A stretch of 64,000 nt of DNA, taken from assembly GCA_002841765.1 (NCBI GenBank), contig PHAV01000003.1:1-64000 (forward strand). Reading direction: 5' to 3'. Under the pieces are notes generated by a model that was not told where the DNA came from, ran no database searches, and was given only the letters and a program-made list of their open reading frames with translations. Within the stretch, counting starts at the first letter, position 1; every line of letters begins with the position of its first letter. This stretch comes from Deltaproteobacteria bacterium HGW-Deltaproteobacteria-4. GTDB lineage: Bacteria; Desulfobacterota; Desulfuromonadia; Desulfuromonadales; UBA2197. Made by a program: the position numbers and the translations under genes. Positions 9,454 to 18,342 of this stretch are shown piece by piece.

Positions 9454-9527
9454 GCGTAGACATTTTTAAGCAGTCTGAAGTGGCTACGCTATCCCGGACA
9501 CACTAAATTGAGGCAATATGCCCAAAA

Positions 9528-9827
9528 ATGGAGATGTGTCCAATGAGTTCAAGTTATTCATCCCAATTCAAACAAGATGCTGTCAAATTGGCAGTTGAGT
9601 CCGACCTTCCTGTCGCCCAGACGGCAAGGAATTTGGGTGTTAATCCAAACAGTCTGTACACTTGGATAGCGAAGTATCATCAGCCAGAGTCTCCGAGCAA
9701 TAAAGGCGCTGGTGAAAAGCACCCGCATGAGGAGTTGAAACGCCTCCGCCGGGAAAATGCTCAGCTTAAGGAAGAGCGTGACATCTTAAAAAAGGCGGCG
9801 GCGTACTTTGCAAAGAACAGTCGATAA
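9528..9827 (+). CDS. IS3-family transposase OrfA (helix-turn-helix protein)
   Basis: A 99-aa protein with the OrfA pattern: an N-terminal helix-turn-helix ([16 protein letters not shown] ... [16 protein letters not shown]) and a leucine-zipper-like segment ([20 protein letters not shown]). It binds the element's terminal repeats. ATG 9543 is an alternative start. The heptamer A-AAA-AAG at 9788-9794, in the OrfA frame, is the classic IS3 slippery site. A -1 shift there leads without a stop into the orfB frame, giving the fused OrfAB transposase. Confidence 0.93.
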   Translation: MEMCPMSSSYSSQFKQDAVKLAVESDLPVAQTARNLGVNPNSLYTWIAKYHQPESPSNKGAGEKHPHEELKRLRRENAQLKEERDILKKAAAYFAKNSR

Positions 9828-9838
9828 AGTACGCCTGG

Positions 9839-10684
9839 ATGAAACAGCAGACTGATTTCAGCACCCAAGCCATGTGTCGAGTCCTTCAGGTTTCCCGAAG
9901 TGGCTACTATGAGTTCTTAAGGCGGCCTCCCAGTTGCCACCGGATTGAGGATGATGAACTGAAGCCCCAAATCAAAGCCGCCTTTGAAAAAGGTCGGAAA
10001 AACTATGGGACCCGTCGTGTAAAGCGCGAACTAAAAAAACAAGAAATCGCCGTCAGTCGCCGCCGTATTGGCCGATTGATGCGGGAAGAAGACCTTCAGG
10101 TCCAAACCAAGCGGAAATTCAAAGTGACAACGGATTCGAACCACGACAAGCCGATCGCACCGAACCTTCTTGAACATGAATTTACCGTCGGTACTCCAGA
10201 TACCACTTACGTTGGCGACATCACTTACATTTCGACGCGTGAAGGATGGCTATTCTTGGCAATTGTCATCGATCTGTTTTCTCGGGCCGTGGTCGGCTGG
10301 TCCATGGATTCACGAATGAAAGCCGACTTGGTCAATGATGCCATGCTGATGGCCATCTGGAAGCGAAAACCAGCTAAAGGTCTTATCTTCCACAGTGATC
10401 GGGGCAGTCAATATGCCTCTGACAGTTATCGAAAAATCCTCGAAATCCATGGGGTGACGGCCAGCATGAGCAGAAAAGGTGATTGCTGGGACAATGCCGT
10501 CGCCGAGAGCTTTTTCCACACCTTGAAAACAGAACTGGTTCACCATTGTGATTTTCAGACTCGGGAGGAAGCCAGGGCTGCAATATTCGAGTACATCGAA
10601 GTTTTTTACAATCGTGAGCGGCTGCATTCTGCTAACGGCTATGAGGCTCCGCTGGCCTTTGAAGTCATGCAGAAAGCTGCTTAA
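9839..10684 (+). CDS. IS3-family transposase OrfB (DDE integrase domain)
   Basis: A 281-aa OrfB. An N-terminal HTH_21 segment ([16 protein letters not shown]) is followed by an rve-type catalytic core with the DDE triad: D in YVGDITYI, D in [11 protein letters not shown], and E in [15 protein letters not shown]. The K seven residues after the E, typical of the family, is present in TLKTE. The ATG at 9839 may not be used. The frame is open back to the slippery site at 9788-9794, so the working product is probably the OrfAB fusion made by -1 frameshifting. Confidence 0.95.
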   Translation: MKQQTDFSTQAMCRVLQVSRSGYYEFLRRPPSCHRIEDDELKPQIKAAFEKGRKNYGTRRVKRELKKQEIAVSRRRIGRLMREEDLQVQTKRKFKVTTDSNHDKPIAPNLLEHEFTVGTPDTTYVGDITYISTREGWLFLAIVIDLFSRAVVGWSMDSRMKADLVNDAMLMAIWKRKPAKGLIFHSDRGSQYASDSYRKILEIHGVTASMSRKGDCWDNAVAESFFHTLKTELVHHCDFQTREEARAAIFEYIEVFYNRERLHSANGYEAPLAFEVMQKAA

Positions 10685-10859
10685 TCTTGTGTCCGGAAAA
10701 GTGTTGACACTCCAGTCGTAATTTTCTGTATTAACGGGTTAGGTTGCATAAAGTCGTTTCCATTGTCTGTAGTATGTTCTTCTCAGCCACAGCGATGGAT
10801 TCTTTTTCGGCAACCTGCTTTGAATCATTCAGATTTTATTTATTTATTGAGGATTTCTT

Positions 10860-11624
10860 ATGGCATCAGATATGAAATTCGTTATCATAGCGAATCCGCG
10901 TACAGGCACAAACCATTTCATTGACTTGCTCAACTCCCACCCTAATATCTCTTGTCACCGAGAGGTTTTTCATCGCCACTCGGTTTACTTGCTCGAAGGG
11001 ACGAGAGACGACCTGTTTGAGAAGCGAAATCACGACCCGGTAGCCTTTTTACACGAACTTTACAATTCGAGCCCGACCCAAGCGTGCGGGTTTAAAATTT
11101 TTATGGGCCATGATGACGTTGTTTTGAATACCGTGTTGCAGGATCCTGAAATCAAAAAAATCATCTTGTACCGCCCCAACTTTTTAGCGGTCTATTCCTC
11201 CGATATGATCGCAGAAGCAGAACAACGCTATCTTATCTTCGATCAGACGCAAGACAGGATTGATTCTGGAATTCGGGACAAGGCACGCACTTCTGCGAAG
11301 GCCGTCTTTGATCGTACCCAATTTGAAATGCGGTGGCGCGATTACCATTCCCACTACCAGAAGGTCGTCAAAGTCCTCAACGAGACAAACCAAGTCTATC
11401 TCTTCATGACCTACGATGATTACATAAACGAGGGTCTGTTTAGGCGAGTCTTTCCTTTCCTCGGACTGGCTCAACCAGAGCAGGTTCAAACTCGAATGAA
11501 GAAGATGAATAGCAGCGATATTCTGTCTCGCTTCGCCAATCCAGATGAGGTGCGAGATTACCTCACAGAAACAGGAATACTCCACTGGGCTCACGAGGGG
11601 TTCATGATCTGGCCTCAGGTGTAA
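10860..11624 (+). CDS. Sulfotransferase-like protein
   Basis: A 254-aa protein starting FVIIANPRTGTNHFIDLLNS, which matches the PAPS-binding loop of sulfotransferases, followed by HREVFH. A segment KKIILYRPNFLAVYSS could carry 3'-phosphate contacts. It would sulfate a carbohydrate or other acceptor. Start ATG 10860 follows GAGGA at 10849-10853. It is unlike the sulfotransferase at 3816-4676 in sequence, so the cluster holds two different members. Substrate is unknown. Confidence 0.75.
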   Translation: MASDMKFVIIANPRTGTNHFIDLLNSHPNISCHREVFHRHSVYLLEGTRDDLFEKRNHDPVAFLHELYNSSPTQACGFKIFMGHDDVVLNTVLQDPEIKKIILYRPNFLAVYSSDMIAEAEQRYLIFDQTQDRIDSGIRDKARTSAKAVFDRTQFEMRWRDYHSHYQKVVKVLNETNQVYLFMTYDDYINEGLFRRVFPFLGLAQPEQVQTRMKKMNSSDILSRFANPDEVRDYLTETGILHWAHEGFMIWPQV

Positions 11625-11745
11625 GAGGATTTGGCACCTGTCATCAACCAAGCAAATCCACAGAAGTGTCTATACCCGCAGGGCCTGGCGTATCAAATCG
11701 GTAAAAAGTCGGAATAAAACGAGTGATTGGAAGAGGAACAATACA

Positions 11746-14700
11746 TTGAATAAAAAGAATGGCAAAAGACTGATGGGAATGAGTGCTGCGCACAATTCCG
11801 ACGGAGGGCAATGTCAAGCTAGACCCAGTTCCCGAGTGGAAGAACGTAAACAGACCCTTCTCTTCGTCGATTATGCCGTACCGATGTACGACAGGTTCGC
11901 CGGCTCGCGGACGAATTACATGTACCTCGTCCTTTTAGTGAAAATGGGGATGAAAGTGAAGTTCCTTCCGGCGGATTTCAAGCATGTCGAACCTTATTCT
12001 GCCGAACTGAACAATCTTGGAATTGAGGTTCTGGCAGGTGAATGGTTCAGCAACAACTGGGAAGAGTGGTTCAAGGAAAAGGGTCAAGAGATCGATTACA
12101 TCTTCCTGAACAAGCCCAACCCCTCCATAAAATTTCTGGATGCTATCCATCGTTATACCAGGGCTGCCATTCTCTATCAGTGTCATGACCTACATTTCCT
12201 AAGACTGCAAAGGCAAGGCCAGCTAAACGGGGACCACAGCCTTCTGGATGAAGCCAGGTTTTATGAGGAAAAGGAAGACTATATTTTCGGCGTTAGTGAT
12301 GCTCTTTTGACCTTCAGCACGGTGGAAGAAAAGATTATCAGAAACAAGTTTCCACAGAAGCAGGTCTTCACCGTTCCCTTGTTCTTTTACGATGATGTGC
12401 CTGAACCCAAGTACAATTTCAGCAGTCGCCGTGATCTGCTTTATGTCGGCGGTTTTGATCATGCCCCCAATCGGGATGCGGTCGCATGGTTTTGCCGTGA
12501 GGTCTTTCCCCTCGTCCTTCGCCAGTCACCTGAAATAGTCCTTAATGTTGTTGGTGCCAATCCACCCAAGGAAATATCATCCCTGCAATCCGACAACGTA
12601 AAGATCCTTGGCAAGGTTAGCGATGAGGAGCTGCAGGGGTTGTATGATCAGGTCAGGCTGTCGGTTATTCCTCTCAGGTTTGGCGCCGGAGTCAAGGGGA
12701 AGACCATCGAGACCATGTACCATGGAGTTCCTCTTATTTCGACAAGTATAGGTCTTGAGGGGATTGAGGGGATCGAACAAATCGCCTCACCCAAGGACGA
12801 ATCCGAGACTTTCGCCACGGAAATCCTCGCACTTTATCAGGATGAAGTTCTTTGGCGGGACCGGAGCCTACAGGGTGCTAAATTTGTAGCCGAACACTTT
12901 ACTTCGCTGAAAACTGCCGAATTGATGAGTGATATTTTTACATCCTCAAAAGACGTGGTTGCCGCACGGATGGTTGCCGCGCCAGCGGTGAACCCGGAGG
13001 AGGATCTGCTTCGACTTATCGCTCTGTACCTGCCGCAGTATCACCCGATTCTGGAAAACGATAAATGGTGGGGGAAGGGATTTACCGAGTGGCGGAATGT
13101 CTGTAAGGCCGCACCGCTCTTCCCCGGACACTATCAACCGCATATCCCTGCCGATCTCGGCTTCTATGATCTGCGTCTGGAAGAGGCCCGCATTGCCCAG
13201 GCTGAACTGGCCAGGGAATATGGAATCCACGGTTTTTGTTATTACCACTACTGGTTTAACGGGCGGCGTCTTCTTGAGCGCCCGGCCGAAGAGATGCTGG
13301 CGTCGGGCAAACCGGATTTCCCCTTTTGCCTCTGCTGGGCAAACGAGAATTGGACCCGTCGCTGGGACGGTGAAGACCAGCTCGTTCTCATGGAACAAAA
13401 GTACAGCGAAGAGGATGACCGGGAGCACATCCGCGACCTGTTCAGATTTTTCAGGGATGAACGCTACGTAAGGATCAACGGCAAGCCGGTCTTCTTTGTC
13501 TATCGCACGGAAAATATTCCCGATCCGGCCAGAACGGCCAGTGTCTGGCGTGAAGAAGCTCGACAGGCAGGCATCGGTGAACTCTATCTGGTGCGCGTGG
13601 AAAGTATTGGGCGAACAGACCCACACGCGATCGGGTTCGATGCGGCATTGGAATTTGCCCCGGACTGGAACAACCTGGGGCACCAGGTAAATTCTCTCGC
13701 CCCTTCATATTCTGATTTGCAGGATGTTGTCGAATTGCCACGAGACGTCTGTGAGAAAAATTATATCCGTGGCTATGATGTCATGATGAAACGGATGCTG
13801 GAAAAGGAAAAGCCAGACTATCCATGGTTCCGATGTGTGACACCGGCCTGGGACAATTCGGCAAGGCGCAGTGAAGGCGCTGTCGTCCTTGTCAACTCCA
13901 CCCCCTCCCTGTACCGGCACTGGCTGGAGAGCGTTATCAAGTCCACCAACTCAGTTCGGAAGGGGGACGAGCGAATCGTCTTCATTAATGCCTGGAACGA
14001 ATGGGCGGAAGGCAACCACCTTGAGCCATGCCTTAAATGGGGAAGGACCTATCTCGAGGTGACTAAGGCTGCGATTGAAAACAGCAACCCTGCGGCCAGC
14101 AGTGCTTATCTCAAAGGGACTGAGGCAGTTGATAAGGAAAACATCTCTATGAGCGAAAGCTCCTTCGCAAGCCTCCTTATTAACATCATGAAGGAAACGA
14201 AATGCCCTCTTTCAATCATCATGAGCATCGAGGACATATGCGAGTGCGATGAAAGGACGTATTTAAGTGGATGGGCGTTCATTAACGACAATATTTGCGC
14301 TGCCGGCTCCGAAATTCTGATTTTGCTCCAAGAACCAAACGGCAGAGTTCAACTCATAGAACCGTCGAAGCGGAAGCGCCCGGACGTCACAGCACATTTC
14401 TCGAACAGGTGTGATTACGACGATTGCGGCTTTGAAATTGTTGTGAAGCGAATTGACCCGAATTCTCGAATTACCCTTTTCATTAAACGGGACGGCAAGA
14501 TGGCCTGGGCCGACTATAAGTCTCCTTCCGCACCTGCCCCTGCACCTTCCGCCCCGGTCGCGGCCCAACAAAAGTCCGCTGCTGCGCCAGTTTTAAAACA
14601 GGAAACAATAGTGGTACCGAAATTTGAGCCGGTTGCAGGCAAGGGTTTGCTCCTTATGCACGAACGGCGGATTGCCCATCTCGAGCTACGGGCACAGGAG

Positions 14701-14847
14701 CGCGAGCGGGACGTTGCCGAGCTTGAGAATATTGTCAAAGACCGCGAGAGAAGCATCGATGCCCTGCTAAATTCAGCAAGTTGGAAAGTAACCGCCCCCT
14801 TGCGCTGGTGTCACACCAAGTTCATACGGCGGGACGAATCCTCATAA
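11746..14847 (+). CDS. Multidomain GT4-WbsX fusion protein with coiled coil and NSxSWKVTAPLR tail
   Basis: A 1033-aa protein. Residues about 37-400 are a GT4-like glycosyltransferase (LLFVDYAVPMYDRFAGS, YVGGFDHAPNRDAVAWF, IPLRFGAGVKGKTIETMYHG). Residues about 420-780 are a WbsX domain (IALYLPQYHPILENDKWWG ... NAWNEWAEGNHLEPCLKWG). Residues about 820-925 are an unrecognised domain. A proline/alanine linker, a short coiled coil (about 970-1010) and the tail LNSASWKVTAPLRW end the protein. The start codon appears to be TTG 11746 after AGAGGA; ATG 11773 is an alternative. The GT4 half resembles the second half of the 711-aa protein at 16130-18265. Two enzymes in one chain suggest consecutive steps on the same glycan. 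Confidence 0.87.
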   Translation: MNKKNGKRLMGMSAAHNSDGGQCQARPSSRVEERKQTLLFVDYAVPMYDRFAGSRTNYMYLVLLVKMGMKVKFLPADFKHVEPYSAELNNLGIEVLAGEWFSNNWEEWFKEKGQEIDYIFLNKPNPSIKFLDAIHRYTRAAILYQCHDLHFLRLQRQGQLNGDHSLLDEARFYEEKEDYIFGVSDALLTFSTVEEKIIRNKFPQKQVFTVPLFFYDDVPEPKYNFSSRRDLLYVGGFDHAPNRDAVAWFCREVFPLVLRQSPEIVLNVVGANPPKEISSLQSDNVKILGKVSDEELQGLYDQVRLSVIPLRFGAGVKGKTIETMYHGVPLISTSIGLEGIEGIEQIASPKDESETFATEILALYQDEVLWRDRSLQGAKFVAEHFTSLKTAELMSDIFTSSKDVVAARMVAAPAVNPEEDLLRLIALYLPQYHPILENDKWWGKGFTEWRNVCKAAPLFPGHYQPHIPADLGFYDLRLEEARIAQAELAREYGIHGFCYYHYWFNGRRLLERPAEEMLASGKPDFPFCLCWANENWTRRWDGEDQLVLMEQKYSEEDDREHIRDLFRFFRDERYVRINGKPVFFVYRTENIPDPARTASVWREEARQAGIGELYLVRVESIGRTDPHAIGFDAALEFAPDWNNLGHQVNSLAPSYSDLQDVVELPRDVCEKNYIRGYDVMMKRMLEKEKPDYPWFRCVTPAWDNSARRSEGAVVLVNSTPSLYRHWLESVIKSTNSVRKGDERIVFINAWNEWAEGNHLEPCLKWGRTYLEVTKAAIENSNPAASSAYLKGTEAVDKENISMSESSFASLLINIMKETKCPLSIIMSIEDICECDERTYLSGWAFINDNICAAGSEILILLQEPNGRVQLIEPSKRKRPDVTAHFSNRCDYDDCGFEIVVKRIDPNSRITLFIKRDGKMAWADYKSPSAPAPAPSAPVAAQQKSAAAPVLKQETIVVPKFEPVAGKGLLLMHERRIAHLELRAQERERDVAELENIVKDRERSIDALLNSASWKVTAPLRWCHTKFIRRDESS

Positions 14848-14987
14848 TGAGCATCTAATTGCTTTTTTCTCTCTTGTTTTATCCTGTATCTGAAAATGTT
14901 TAGTGACGGTGAAGACGAAATAGATGAATGATGTTTAGTGCTAGTTATTTTTATATTTGTTCAGACTGATCATGACCGGGGGCGCAC

Positions 14988-15248
14988 ATGTATTCACTGT
15001 TCCGTGGTACTTTGGGCAAGAAACAAGAATCAGAGGCCATGCTGAAAGATGGCCAGGTTACTAACCTCCTGGAACCCGTGTATCATGGGAATCCTATCGA
15101 CGCGAAGGGTTCACTGGTTGTCACTGATTTTGGACGCGATTTGTGCAACTACATATATGAGAGCTCCAAAATGTTTACAACAGTTATAAGAATCAATGAT
15201 AAACAATTAGGAATAGGCGGAAAATTTATCGAGCTATTCGTTAGTTAA
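14988..15248 (+). pseudogene. Truncated methyltransferase fragment, duplicate of the next gene's C-terminus
   Basis: This 86-codon frame matches only the C-terminal part of the methyltransferase encoded directly downstream. Compare LLEPVYHGNPIDAKGSLVVT and DFGRDL here with LLPERYHGNPVSFKGSLVFY and DFGWDL there. The SAM-binding region is missing, and the last 35 residues no longer resemble the family. It is best read as the remnant of a partial tandem duplication or of a replaced paralogue. Confidence 0.75.
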
Positions 15249-15254
15249 AAATAA

Positions 15255-16124
15255 ATGGATAATATCAGTATCGAAAAAATAAGAAATACCAGTGAATTCG
15301 AAGCGATCTTCGATGCAGCTTATCTGGATAGAGTTGCTGTCGAAAAAATGATGGCATTGTCGAACCGCAAGCAGCGCACTTGGCATCTGCCCGGGTATTG
15401 TGAGGTGTGTGGGAAAGCTGTCCGGTTTTTGATCGACTGGGTGAATTCCTTTGAGACACCAGAAGGGAAAATGCCATCCTACCGCGAGAGGATCATCTGT
15501 GAAGACTGTGGTTTAAACAATCGACAGCGGTTCATGGCTGCCTTCCTGCGTAAAGCCATGAACAAACTCGATGGCAACGACCATCGGGTCTATCTCTATG
15601 AGCAGGTGACCCAATTTTTTAAATTAATGCAGGCAGCAAAAACCAAGGCTGAGATATTCGGCAGTGAATATCTCGGACATGACAAGAAACCAGGCGAATT
15701 AATTAAGAACATCCGCCATGAAGACGCATTGAGTCTCAGCATGGCAAGCGACAGTATCGATATCATCGTGTCCAATGATGTTTACGAGCACGTTCCCGAC
15801 ATCTCAACAGCACTTGCTGAAGCATGCCGGGTGCTGAAAAAAGGCGGACGCCTCCTGTTTTCTGTTCCTTTCCACGCCTCTCAGGATACCACCACTCAAC
15901 GTGCCCGACTTGATCAGGGTGTGGTGACGCATCTGCTGCCCGAGCGCTATCATGGCAATCCAGTCTCTTTCAAGGGCTCACTGGTTTTTTACGATTTTGG
16001 CTGGGACTTGCTTGATTTTTGCAGGGCTGCGGGTTTCAGCGATGTGTATATGCTGTGCTATTACAGCATGATGTATGGCTATATAGGCGAAGGAATGCAG
16101 TATATGTTCGTTGCTGAAAAGTAG
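15255..16124 (+). CDS. SAM-dependent methyltransferase with N-terminal four-cysteine zinc-binding segment
   Basis: A 289-aa protein. Residues about 45-95 carry paired cysteines (CEVCGK and CEDCGLNNRQR), a likely structural zinc site seen in a subgroup of glycan-cluster methyltransferases. The methyltransferase core includes DALSLSMASDSIDIIVSNDV, YEHVPD and ACRVLKKGGRLLFSVPF. It starts six bases after the pseudogene stop and is followed closely by the 711-aa glycosyltransferase. Substrate is unknown. Confidence 0.83.
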   Translation: MDNISIEKIRNTSEFEAIFDAAYLDRVAVEKMMALSNRKQRTWHLPGYCEVCGKAVRFLIDWVNSFETPEGKMPSYRERIICEDCGLNNRQRFMAAFLRKAMNKLDGNDHRVYLYEQVTQFFKLMQAAKTKAEIFGSEYLGHDKKPGELIKNIRHEDALSLSMASDSIDIIVSNDVYEHVPDISTALAEACRVLKKGGRLLFSVPFHASQDTTTQRARLDQGVVTHLLPERYHGNPVSFKGSLVFYDFGWDLLDFCRAAGFSDVYMLCYYSMMYGYIGEGMQYMFVAEK

Positions 16125-16129
16125 CGATT

Positions 16130-18265
16130 ATGAATACGGAGCATCATGTTATGTTCAAGCTCTTCATCAGATGCGTCCGCGCTCCTTTTTCCCTTATCCG
16201 TAACATCAACCGCGATTCTGTCCGCTTGGCCCTTGGGCATCTGAAAAACGGCGACTTCACTGCTTTGGCGGAAGGCATCCGCATCTTTATCCGGCGGTCA
16301 GCGCCGAGTACCGAGTACAAACCGGTCATTATCCACGGCACCATCGATCCCGACTCTTCAGTCGCTCTCCCCATTTCCGAAAAGCCCCTCGTCTCCATCA
16401 TCATCCCTGTCCACAACCAGTGGGAATTCACCCACTCCTGTCTTGCCGCCATCGCACGGCACAGCGGCGAGATCACCTACGAAGTCATCATCGCCGACGA
16501 TGTCTCCACGGACCGGACGCAGAGAATCTCAGAGTTGGTCCCCAACGCCCGGGTGGTGCGCAACGAAAGGAACCTGGGTTTCCTGCGCAACTGCAACCGG
16601 GCCGCCCGGGCGGCACGGGGCGAATATCTCCTCTTTCTGAACAACGACACCAACGTGCAGCCCGACTGGCTTGCTCCTCTGGTGAATCTGATGGAGGGGG
16701 ACGCGACCATCGGCATCGCCGGCTCTAAGCTGGTGGATCCGGACGGCATGCTCCAGGAGGCGGGTGGAATCATCTGGACGGACGGCTCGGGGTGGAATTT
16801 CGGCCGCTTTGATGATCCGGAGAAGCCGGAGTACAACTACCTGAAGGATGTCGATTACATCTCCGGGGCCGCCATCATGGTACGGCGCGAACTGTGGGAG
16901 AAGACGGGCGGTTTTGACGAACGGTACGTTCCCGCTTACTACGAGGATACGGACCTGGCCTTCGAGGCCCGCCGGCTGGGGTATCGGGTTGTGTATCAGC
17001 CACTCTCGGTTGTGGTGCACTTTGAGGGGAAATCCCACGGCACCAGCACCAGCAGCGGCATCAAAAGTTATCAGGTGACGAATCAGCAGCGGTTCGTTGA
17101 AAAATGGCAAGAGGTGCTGAAGAAAGAGCACTACCCCAATGGACAGAAGGTGTTCCGTGCCCGGGACCGGAGCCGGGACAGAAAGGCGATTCTGGTCATC
17201 GACCACTATGTGCCGACGCGGGACCGTGATGCCGGCTCCTTTTTCCTTTACAGCCTGCTGAAGGCCCTCTCCAGTTTGGGATATCGGGTGACCTTCTGGC
17301 CGGCGAACCTGTACCGCCACGAGCCCTACGCGACGGAGCTTCAGCAGCTCGGCATCGAGGTGATCTACGGACAGCGGAGCTTCGATGGTTACATGCAGGC
17401 CAACGGGGCAAATTTTGACGCCGCCATCCTGACCCGGAACCACATCGCCATCAACTTTATCGACACGGTGCGCCGGCATGTCCCCAAGGTCATCTACCAT
17501 GATCCTGATCTGGAATTTTTGCGGGAGCAGCGGCGCTTCGAGTTGGAGGGTGGCTCGGCGCGGGAACTGGAAAAGATTAAGGAGCGGGAGTTCTACCTCT
17601 TCCGCACTTGCGATATCGTTGGCATTCACAGTCCGGTGGAGAAGGAGATCATCGAAAAGGAATTGCCGGGTGTGCGGGTGGAGGTGATCCCCCTGCCCAT
17701 CTCCGGGACGCCGCCGACGGAGACTCCTTTTTCTGCCCGTAGCGGGCTCTTTTTCGTCGGCGGGAGCCACCCTCCCAATGCCGATGCCCTTGCTTACTTT
17801 ATCCGCGATATTATGCCGCTGTTGCGGCAACGGATGCCGGACATCACCTTTACGGTGGCGGGTGAGGTGAACCGAGGGGCACTGGCTGGTCTGGATATGA
17901 CGGGTGTTGCTGTTACGGGCTATGTCCCCGATCTGCGGCCGTTGTATGCCCAGGCGCGGGTCTTTGTGGCGCCGCTGCGCTACGGCGCCGGGATCAAGGG
18001 GAAGATCCTGGAGGCCATGAACTATGGTCTGCCGGTCGTCACCACCGCTGTGGGTGCCGAGGGGATAGGCCTAAGCCCTGGGGAGAATGTCATCATCGGT
18101 GATACCGCCGAAACCTTTACCCAGGCAGTTCTCGATCTGTATGGCGACGAGACAGCCTGGACGCGGGTCTGCACGGGCGGCCAGCGGCATGTGGCGGAAC
18201 ACTTTTCCCAGGGTGCGTTGCGTGATAGGGTGGGCGCGGTCCTTGACAAGCTTCTGAAAATATAA
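16130..18265 (+). CDS. Bifunctional GT2-GT4 glycosyltransferase
   Basis: A 711-aa fusion. Residues about 80-310 are a GT2 domain (VSIIIPVHNQWEFTHSCL, ADDVSTDRTQ, FLNNDTNVQPDW, YYEDTDLAFEARRLGY). Residues about 345-705 are a GT4-like domain (ILVIDHYVPTRDRDAGSFFL, FVGGSHPPNADALAYF, APLRYGAGIKGKILEAMNYG). Such fusions occur in O-antigen and rhamnan clusters and probably add two sugars in turn. ATG 16151 (MFKLF) is an alternative start with a better-placed GGAG. A REP-like hairpin follows the gene. Confidence 0.9.
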   Translation: MNTEHHVMFKLFIRCVRAPFSLIRNINRDSVRLALGHLKNGDFTALAEGIRIFIRRSAPSTEYKPVIIHGTIDPDSSVALPISEKPLVSIIIPVHNQWEFTHSCLAAIARHSGEITYEVIIADDVSTDRTQRISELVPNARVVRNERNLGFLRNCNRAARAARGEYLLFLNNDTNVQPDWLAPLVNLMEGDATIGIAGSKLVDPDGMLQEAGGIIWTDGSGWNFGRFDDPEKPEYNYLKDVDYISGAAIMVRRELWEKTGGFDERYVPAYYEDTDLAFEARRLGYRVVYQPLSVVVHFEGKSHGTSTSSGIKSYQVTNQQRFVEKWQEVLKKEHYPNGQKVFRARDRSRDRKAILVIDHYVPTRDRDAGSFFLYSLLKALSSLGYRVTFWPANLYRHEPYATELQQLGIEVIYGQRSFDGYMQANGANFDAAILTRNHIAINFIDTVRRHVPKVIYHDPDLEFLREQRRFELEGGSARELEKIKEREFYLFRTCDIVGIHSPVEKEIIEKELPGVRVEVIPLPISGTPPTETPFSARSGLFFVGGSHPPNADALAYFIRDIMPLLRQRMPDITFTVAGEVNRGALAGLDMTGVAVTGYVPDLRPLYAQARVFVAPLRYGAGIKGKILEAMNYGLPVVTTAVGAEGIGLSPGENVIIGDTAETFTQAVLDLYGDETAWTRVCTGGQRHVAEHFSQGALRDRVGAVLDKLLKI

Positions 18266-18273
18266 AGATTTGA

Positions 18274-18297
18274 GGACAATTCATGAATTGCCCCTAC
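18274..18297 (-). repeat. REP-like hairpin ending in CTAC
   Basis: A near-palindrome built on CAATTCATGAATTG, followed by CCC and then CTAC. Read on the minus strand it is GTAG, then GGG and a hairpin. It has the same layout as the elements near 41.8 kb and 44.6 kb, with one mismatch in the outer stem. Confidence 0.55.
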
Positions 18298-18342
18298 AAT
18301 CATCATAACTGCCATCGGGATTCGGAATAAGGCCGCCAATTC

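Larger units (their letters stand above)
9476..10714 (+). mobile_element. Complete IS3-family insertion sequence
   Basis: A 1239-bp element bounded by imperfect 27-bp inverted repeats, left 9476-9502 and right 10688-10714, identical at 21 of 27 positions and with the TG...CA ends usual for IS3. It is flanked by a direct repeat GTC at 9473-9475 and 10715-10717, the 3-bp target duplication expected for this family. It contains orfA and orfB joined by a -1 slippery site. Both reading frames are intact, so it may be active. It landed between two genes and breaks none. Confidence 0.95.

Noticed and set aside
16529-17830. 433-aa minus-strand frame opposite the GT2-GT4 gene
   Set aside because: No family features; it lies fully opposite a well-supported glycosyltransferase and is explained by codon bias.
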